A program made the position numbers and the translations under genes. From NCBI RefSeq assembly GCF_001692325.1, contig NZ_LXKN01000001.1, forward strand, positions 310,001 to 374,000: DNA of 64,000 bases, in the 5' to 3' direction. Shown piece by piece: positions 58,996-64,000 of the stretch; position 1 is the first letter of the stretch, and each line of letters begins with the position of its first letter. This DNA is from Rhizobium sp. AC27/96 (GTDB lineage Bacteria > Pseudomonadota > Alphaproteobacteria > Rhizobiales > Rhizobiaceae). Under the pieces are notes generated by a model. That model saw nothing but the letters and a program-made list of their open reading frames with translations. It was not told the origin of the DNA and searched no databases.

Positions 58996-59528
58996 TGTGT
59001 GACCGCATAGGTCGATTGCACCAGCCCGGAAGGAAATGGACGGGTGCCCACATGCCTCAAATGAATGTCGCTCCCCAGCGGGCCGAACAAGGGGCGGCCG
59101 CTGCCGAGCAATATGGGGACGCGGGTAATCACCAGGTCGCTGATCAGCCCTTCCAGCAGGAAGGATTGGATAACACGTCCTCCATCGACATAGACACGAC
59201 GACATCCTTCCGCGTCGAGCATCGCCATGGCTTGCCGTGGCGACTTTTCTGCGAAGCGGACGTTGCCGATAAGGTCAGCGGGCACCGGCTGTTCCGCCAG
59301 GGTGGAAGAAAGAACCAGCACCGGGCGATCGTAGAGCCACGGCTTCATGTCGCGCACCGTGTCGAACGTGCCCCGGCCCATTATGATAGCGTCGATATCA
59401 GCTATGAAGTCATTGTAGCCGTGATCCTCGTCTGAAGCGTCATGCTTGAGCAGCCATTCTATGTCGCCGTCATCGCGAGCGATGAAACCGTCCAGGCTGG
59501 TTGCTATAAAAACGTGACCCGTGATCAT
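58992..59528 (-). CDS. Dihydrofolate reductase/RibD C-terminal domain-like protein
   Basis: The 178-residue protein begins MITGHVFIATSLDGFIARDD, has DAIIMGRGTFDTV, VYVDGGRVIQSFL and ITRVPILLGSGRPLF, the signatures of the RibD_C/DHFR-like (YyaP/YwjB) family. These bind NADPH; the substrate is usually unknown. It is the first gene of an operon with the TetR gene (4-bp overlap). A perfect dyad lies 13 bp upstream of the ATG. Confidence 0.9.
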   Translation of the reverse strand: MITGHVFIATSLDGFIARDDGDIEWLLKHDASDEDHGYNDFIADIDAIIMGRGTFDTVRDMKPWLYDRPVLVLSSTLAEQPVPADLIGNVRFAEKSPRQAMAMLDAEGCRRVYVDGGRVIQSFLLEGLISDLVITRVPILLGSGRPLFGPLGSDIHLRHVGTRPFPSGLVQSTYAVTQ

Positions 59529-59541
59529 CCTTCGTCTCCTA

Positions 59542-59560
59542 AATTATACGGTGTATAATT
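59542..59560 (-). promoter_or_regulatory. Probable TetR operator
   Basis: AATTATAC-GGT-GTATAATT, a perfect 8-bp dyad with 3-bp centre, lies 13 bp upstream of the DHFR-like start and includes a TATAAT on the minus strand. Binding there would block the promoter. Confidence 0.7.
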
Positions 59561-60358
59561 ATGAATCGAGGTGAGCGGTCAATTCCCGGCGACGAGCGGA
59601 CTGCTTGAGAACGGCAGATCCGCCCGACATCACCAGTCGTCGCAAGACATGGCCTATCGACGTGACAGTCATCTCACGCTGAACAGGATACGCGGATCGT
59701 GCTGGCCCTTGTAGAAAGGCGAGACATTTCGGTCGACATCAAGCAGGCTGAAGACCGTCATCTGAACGGAGCAGACATTCAAAGCCTAGGCCAATGGCTT
59801 TACCGTGTGGTCATGTCCGCGACTTCTGCGACCGCAAGATGGCTATAATGTCGGTCATCACCGGCGCAAGTTACCGATATCGAATCGGCTGGGATAGAAT
59901 CAATTTGAGGCGTGCCTCGATTTGGGACGCCGCCCGGGACGGCTTCCGGCCTGTCCACCACCTGCAATCGCAAGGGCAAAAGCAGCAAATCGGCGGGCGC
60001 ACCTCTCCAAATCCTTCAATTCGCTAAGAAATGGCTGATTTGGCCGCCGGGCTGTGTTTCTTCGGCAATATTTGATCCGACCGCGTAAGTGCCCGTGACA
60101 TAAGAATTTTCTTAACGAAGTCTAAATCTATATTGGGGCGCGGCTGTCGTTTTGTGTCCTTTCGGCAACAGGACTTACGGAAGGCTTACGCAAATCACCC
60201 ATTCCGAGAAGATGTCGATTGCGTGACAGAGCGCGTCTTGTATTTTCAACCTCGGAAGCGAGGGCGATTGATCGTCCACTTCTTGAAACGCGAGGATGGG
60301 ACAGGGAATACCTTCGGGTAGTTCTCATTCTCGATTAAAACTTTGACTGGAGGTCAAT
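59561..60358. other. Long intergenic region upstream of the first porin
   Basis: About 800 bp without a convincing gene. A 30-codon minus-strand ORF (59671-59763 region) and several 60-70-codon ORFs lack ribosome-binding sites. Near 60112-60126, TTAA-N7-TAAA resembles a CtrA site (one mismatch), about 230 bp before the porin start. The region should carry the strong porin promoter. Confidence 0.4.
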
Positions 60359-61420
60359 ATGAACATCAAGAGCCTTCTTCTGGGCTCCGCTGCTGCGCTT
60401 GCAGCAGTTTCCGGTGCTCACGCAGCTGACGCTATTGTAGCTGCTGAGCCGGAGCCGCTTGAGTACGTTCGCATCTGCGACGCTTACGGTGCTGGCTACT
60501 TCTTCATCCCGGGCACCGAAACCTGCCTCAAGATCGGCGGTAAGGTTCGTACCGAAGGTCAGTGGTACGATGCCTACAACCCGAACAGCCGTCTGGGCAC
60601 GCTTTGGCACACTCGTGCTGAACTCCGCCTCGCTACCGCAAGCGACACCGAATACGGTCCGCTGAAGACCAACACCGAAATTCGTTGGGACTGGAACGAC
60701 GGCAACAGCACGAAGACCAACCTGCTGCACGCCAGCATCAGCCTCGGTGGTTTCACCGTTGGTAAGGAAGACTCCGAGTTCAACGTATTCACCGGTTACG
60801 CCGGCGACGTCATCAACGACGACGTGGTCTATGACGGCCCGTACGAATTGAACCAGATCACCTACAACTACGATGCAGGCAACGGCTTCACCGCTGTTAT
60901 CTCGCTCGAAGACACCAACTCTGGCACTGGCGCAACCGGCTCGAACGGCGAAGACAGCTCCGATCACTACGCTCCTGACGTTGTCGCCGGTGTTGGCTTC
61001 AAGTCTGGCGCATGGGGCTTCAAGGTCGTCGGCGGTTACGACTCGATCGTTGAAGAAGGCGCTATCAAGGCTCGCGTTGACGCTGACTTCGGCGCATTCT
61101 CGGCCTTCTTGATGGGCGGCTGGAACACGGACGGCGACAAGCTGAACAAGTACGCTGGTTCGAACGGCGCCGGCGATGCAGCTGGTATCGGCTGGGGTGA
61201 CTGGGCCCTTTGGGGTGGCGCAAGCGTTCCGATCAACGAAAAGCTGAAGTGGAACGTTCAGCTCGCTTACACCGACTCCAAGATCTTCGCCGCTACGACG
61301 AACCTGACCTGGAACCCGGTTAAGAACCTGACCGTCCGTCCGGAAGTTTCCTACACCAACTGGGACTCCATCAATCAGGATCAGTGGTCTGGTATCCTCC
61401 GCTTCGAGCGTGCATTCTAA
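60359..61420 (+). CDS. ropA: RopA/Omp2-type outer-membrane porin, first copy
   Basis: The 353-residue beta-barrel has a signal peptide cleaved after AHA (residue 22). The mature part opens DAIVAAEPEPLEYVRICDAY and has the two Cys of the family (VRICDAYGAGYF, GTETCLKIGG). The C-terminus ends GILRFERAF, with terminal Phe recognised by the BAM complex. Such porins form general diffusion channels. GGAGG lies 7 nt before the ATG and a strong terminator follows. Long antisense ORFs here are shadows of strongly biased codon use. Confidence 0.96.
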   Translation: MNIKSLLLGSAAALAAVSGAHAADAIVAAEPEPLEYVRICDAYGAGYFFIPGTETCLKIGGKVRTEGQWYDAYNPNSRLGTLWHTRAELRLATASDTEYGPLKTNTEIRWDWNDGNSTKTNLLHASISLGGFTVGKEDSEFNVFTGYAGDVINDDVVYDGPYELNQITYNYDAGNGFTAVISLEDTNSGTGATGSNGEDSSDHYAPDVVAGVGFKSGAWGFKVVGGYDSIVEEGAIKARVDADFGAFSAFLMGGWNTDGDKLNKYAGSNGAGDAAGIGWGDWALWGGASVPINEKLKWNVQLAYTDSKIFAATTNLTWNPVKNLTVRPEVSYTNWDSINQDQWSGILRFERAF

Positions 61421-61888
61421 TCTGATCTGACCTCGGTCATATGAGATTTCTCACTTCGGTGAGAGAAAAGCCCGGCCTTTTGGCCGGGCTTTTTTATTGT
61501 GCTGAAAGCGAAGTTTTTTGAGTATTGGAAAGAGTAACCTCGCCGTTTCGGGGTTAGGAAATTTGCTTGTCCAATATCGCCTTGTAAGTTGTGTCTTTTT
61601 TAAAGGTAATCTGAAGTAGAGTCCCGCTTCAAACGTGGCGATGTTATGACAGTTTTGCGACGTGATTTTTGTGCAACGCACCTTTTGAAACACGCGTCAT
61701 AAATGCGGATAGTTTGTATCTGATATTGCTCTGAAAAAAACGATCTGTAGGTTCCAAATCGGAAGCAAGGCTTACTGTCTTGGTTCTCCCAGATCAGGGG
61801 TCAACTTTTAAAATCTAGGTGGGGTGGGGCGCGTCGATTTTCGCGGCGTGAAGACTCATACCTAATTGATATTGAAACTGGAGTTACT
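61421..61888. other. Region between the porin genes
   Basis: The 468 bp hold the first porin's terminator, then AT-rich sequence with the second porin's promoter region. No ORF with a ribosome-binding site is seen. Confidence 0.45.
61467..61495 (+). terminator. Rho-independent terminator of the first porin
   Basis: AAAAGCCCGGCC-TTTT-GGCCGGGCTTTT followed by further T residues; a textbook terminator 46 bp after the stop. Confidence 0.95.
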
Positions 61889-62956
61889 ATGAACATCAAG
61901 AGCCTTCTTCTCGGCTCCGCTGCTGCGCTGGCAGCAGTTTCCGGTGCTCATGCAGCCGACGCTATCGTTGCTGCTGAGCCCGAGCCGTTGGAATACGTTC
62001 GCATCTGCGACGCATATGGTGCTGGCTACTTCTTCATTCCAGGCACCGAAACCTGCCTCAAGGTCGGCGGTCAGGTCCGTACCGAAGGCGGTTGGTACAA
62101 CGCTTACAAGGCTGGCCAGGACGAAAGCGCCCGTGGCACCTACTGGCATACCCGCGCCGAGCTGAGAATTTCGACCGCATCGGACACCGAATACGGCCCG
62201 CTGAAGACCTCCACGGTCTATCGTTGGGACTGGAATGACGGCGGCGCAACCACCAGCAAGCTGCTCTGGGCTAACATCAGCCTCGGTGGTTTCCTCGTTG
62301 GTAAGAACGATTCGGTCTATTCGACCTTCCTCGGCTACGCCGGCGACGTCATCAACGACGACGTGATCGAATACGGTATCAACGGTACCGACGAACTGAA
62401 CCAGCTCACCTACACCTATGATGCTGGCAACGGCTTCACCGCAGTCATCTCGCTGGAAGATTCCAATTCCGGCACGGGTGCCAAGGGTGCAAACGGCGAA
62501 GACAGCTCTGACCACTACGCTCCGGACGTTGTCGCCGGTGCTGGCTACAAGGCCGGTGCCTGGCAGTTCCGCGTCGTAGGCGGCTACGACTCGATCGTTG
62601 AAGAAGGCGCAGTCAAGGCTCGCATCGATGCCGACTTCGGCGTTCTCTCCGCGTTCATCATGGGCGGCTACAACACCGACGGCAGCAAGCTCAACAAGTA
62701 CGCTGGTGCTGGTGGTGCTGGTATCGGCTGGGGTGACTGGGCTCTCTGGGGCGGCGCAAGCGTTCCGATCAACGAAAAGCTCAAGTGGAACGTTCAGCTC
62801 GCTTATGACGACCTGAAGACCTTCTCCGCTACGACGAACCTCAAGTTCAACCCGGTCAAGGACCTGCTCGTAGAGCCGGAAGTGACCTACACGAACTATG
62901 ACTCCGTCAACAAAGACACCTGGGCCGGCATCCTTCGCTTCCAGCGCGTATTCTAA
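61889..62956 (+). CDS. ropA: RopA/Omp2-type outer-membrane porin, second copy
   Basis: The 355-residue porin shares the first 57 residues with the upstream copy almost without change and ends GILRFQRVF. Differences cluster in loop regions (for example NAYKAGQDESARG at about 71-83, absent length in copy 1, and EYGINGTDELN near 173). The paired genes are tandem duplicates that each keep their own promoter region and terminator, so they may be expressed under different conditions. GGAG lies 7 nt before the ATG. Confidence 0.96.
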   Translation: MNIKSLLLGSAAALAAVSGAHAADAIVAAEPEPLEYVRICDAYGAGYFFIPGTETCLKVGGQVRTEGGWYNAYKAGQDESARGTYWHTRAELRISTASDTEYGPLKTSTVYRWDWNDGGATTSKLLWANISLGGFLVGKNDSVYSTFLGYAGDVINDDVIEYGINGTDELNQLTYTYDAGNGFTAVISLEDSNSGTGAKGANGEDSSDHYAPDVVAGAGYKAGAWQFRVVGGYDSIVEEGAVKARIDADFGVLSAFIMGGYNTDGSKLNKYAGAGGAGIGWGDWALWGGASVPINEKLKWNVQLAYDDLKTFSATTNLKFNPVKDLLVEPEVTYTNYDSVNKDTWAGILRFQRVF

Positions 62957-63017
62957 TTCGGTTCACCGAATCAGATTGCATAGATTTTCTGATCTGACCT
63001 CCGATCAGATAAAAACT

Positions 63018-63049
63018 GGCCCGGTTCTCCCAACCGGGCCTTTCCTTTT
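63018..63049 (+). terminator. Rho-independent terminator of the second porin
   Basis: GGCCCGGTT-CTCCC-AACCGGGCC, a perfect 9-bp stem, is followed by TTTCCTTTT. Confidence 0.9.
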
Positions 63050-63053
63050 GTCC

Positions 63054-63156
63054 AGAGCATTTCCGCTATTTCTTCGAATAGCGAAAACGCTCTATCTTCT
63101 TGTTTCTTTACGTATTCCTGCCGGAAAACCGCTGTGCAATATTCTTGGAAGTGCGC
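63054..63156. repeat. Rhizobial dispersed intergenic repeat, copy 2 with hairpin
   Basis: A 17-bp inverted repeat (63054-63070 with 63077-63093, two wobble-type mismatches, loop TCTTCG) is followed by a segment (63109-63156) related to the 52406-52455 element, sharing GGAAAACCGCT-TGCA. The layout (AGAGCATTTCCG hairpin, then AAACCGCT block) is common in Rhizobium intergenic DNA. Confidence 0.65.
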
Positions 63157-63169
63157 CAGGCTTGAGCCG

Positions 63170-64000
63170 TCAAGCTGCCGAAAGAAACGAGTGAATTGCA
63201 TCCGGAATGTCGCCGAGATGCAGGATGGGAGCATGTCCCTGTCCAGCGATCACCTTGATGGTCGCTCCTGGATGGCGCAGCGCCATTTCGTCCGTCGTGG
63301 CGGCGGTCAGCAGCTTTGAATTCTCACCGCGAATCACCATCAGCGGAATGTCCTTGAAGCCCTCGAACTGCGCCCAAAGGTCCGGAAGCGGCGCCTCAAG
63401 GTCGAGTGCCTGCATCTGCGCGGCGATGGCAGGATCGTAATCGGCAATAGGTTTGCCATTCTCGAAAGCGTAAATTGCCCGCGCCATGTCCTGCCAATCC
63501 TCGTCGCCGAGTGCGGTAAAGGCGCTGCCATGATTTTCCCGCAGGATGTTGACCGCATCATCCCGATCGGCGGGTTTCCTGTCACGGTTCAGATAGTCGC
63601 GAATGTCGGTAAGCCCGACCTTCTCGAGGACAGGGCCAATATCATTGAGAATGACCGCTTTCAGAATATCCGGACGGCTCGCCGCCAGCACATGCAGGAC
63701 GAGACCGCCGCGTGATGTGCCGATGAAGCTGGCCTGTGGGATACCAAGCGCGGCACAGATGGTCAGAACGTCTTGGGCTTCGACGGCGAGATTGTAGTGG
63801 GATTTATCCGCATCGCGTTCGGACCGGCCACGCCCACGGGCGTCGAGCGTGATCACTCTGTAAGGCGTGGTCGGGTGCTGCGACAGCAGCAGCGCCAATT
63901 GATGAAAATCCCGCGAATTGCGGGTAAGGCCCGGCAGGCAGATGACGGGTGGCCGCGCTCGCGTTGCTGTTTCATCGCCTGTGTAGTCTCGAACATAGAG
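63170..64000 (-). CDS. Alpha/beta hydrolase, 5' end outside window
   Basis: The frame stays open to the window edge, so the start lies beyond 64000; 276 residues are visible. They include VICLPGLTRNSRDF (oxyanion region), LDARGRGRSERD, the nucleophile elbow GTSRGG (Ser), and a C-terminal GQGHAP with the catalytic His. The family covers esterases, lipases and C-C hydrolases, so the substrate is unknown. It is convergent with the second porin, separated by its terminator and the dispersed repeat. Confidence 0.9.
   Translation of the reverse strand, partial: LYVRDYTGDETATRARPPVICLPGLTRNSRDFHQLALLLSQHPTTPYRVITLDARGRGRSERDADKSHYNLAVEAQDVLTICAALGIPQASFIGTSRGGLVLHVLAASRPDILKAVILNDIGPVLEKVGLTDIRDYLNRDRKPADRDDAVNILRENHGSAFTALGDEDWQDMARAIYAFENGKPIADYDPAIAAQMQALDLEAPLPDLWAQFEGFKDIPLMVIRGENSKLLTAATTDEMALRHPGATIKVIAGQGHAPILHLGDIPDAIHSFLSAA

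Noticed and set aside
58312..60358. Possible genomic island at tRNA-Ser
   Set aside because: No integrase gene, no second copy of the tRNA 3' end was seen, and only two small genes follow before core porins.
60335..62515. Long antisense ORFs (210 and 217 codons) opposite both porin genes
   Set aside because: They mirror each other because the porins are paralogues with strong codon bias; there is no ribosome-binding site and no independent protein-like feature.

Overview
The window is a high-GC chromosomal segment from an alphaproteobacterium of the Rhizobiaceae, most likely Rhizobium sensu lato. This is supported by two RopA-type porins that begin MNIKSLLLGSAAALAAVSGA, a PleC-like kinase beside glnE, a rhizobial-type inositol cluster (iolR-iolC-iolD-iolE-iolB), GANTC (CcrM-type) sites in one promoter, and several palindromic dispersed repeats typical of Rhizobiales. 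No phage, IS element, CRISPR array or conjugation module is visible. It reads as core chromosome with some lineage-specific genes.

Layout. 1-11.3 kb: 3' part of a DegP-like protease, an OmpR-type response regulator with its histidine kinase, glnE, a PleC-like PAS kinase facing it, and pepN. 11.8-15.6 kb: an orphan gene, two doubtful small ORFs, a family-4 uracil-DNA glycosylase that has lost two iron-sulfur ligands, and a YegD-type Hsp70. 15.7-20.1 kb: an RND pump with its adaptor. 20.5-31.2 kb: an atypical SDR, ETF-ubiquinone oxidoreductase, GNAT, a DMT exporter divergent from an Lrp regulator, MgtE with a structured leader, an oxidoreductase/HxlR pair, an MFS exporter and a lipid kinase. 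31.2-36.3 kb: glutamine synthetase-like and class III aminotransferase genes (probable polyamine catabolism), then a GT2 glycosyltransferase and a flippase-like membrane protein.

36.3-39.1 kb holds the most interesting locus: an ECF42-type sigma factor with a C-terminal TPR extension, preceded by three tandem DGPF (YCII-like) genes. A divergent 76-residue membrane protein lies opposite. Both directions carry the same promoter pattern, TGTCGA-N17-CG[T/A]C, which suggests that the small protein is a further member of the sigma regulon. 39.1-48.5 kb: amn (possibly leaderless), small secreted proteins, a Sel1 protein, a HisC-like aminotransferase, flavin and AhpD-like redox proteins with a LysR regulator, a PilZ protein and a MATE pump.

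48.7-56.8 kb: the myo-inositol catabolic cluster with GGAA-N6-TTCC (IolR-type) sites. 56.9-64 kb: a ferredoxin-reductase-like flavoprotein behind a tandemly duplicated TATAAT segment, tRNA-Ser(GCU), a TetR/DHFR-like pair with a perfect operator, two tandem porins, and the 3' part of an alpha/beta hydrolase that runs off the right edge.

Starts were chosen by Shine-Dalgarno position where possible. All functional names come from motif recognition by eye; no database search was run.
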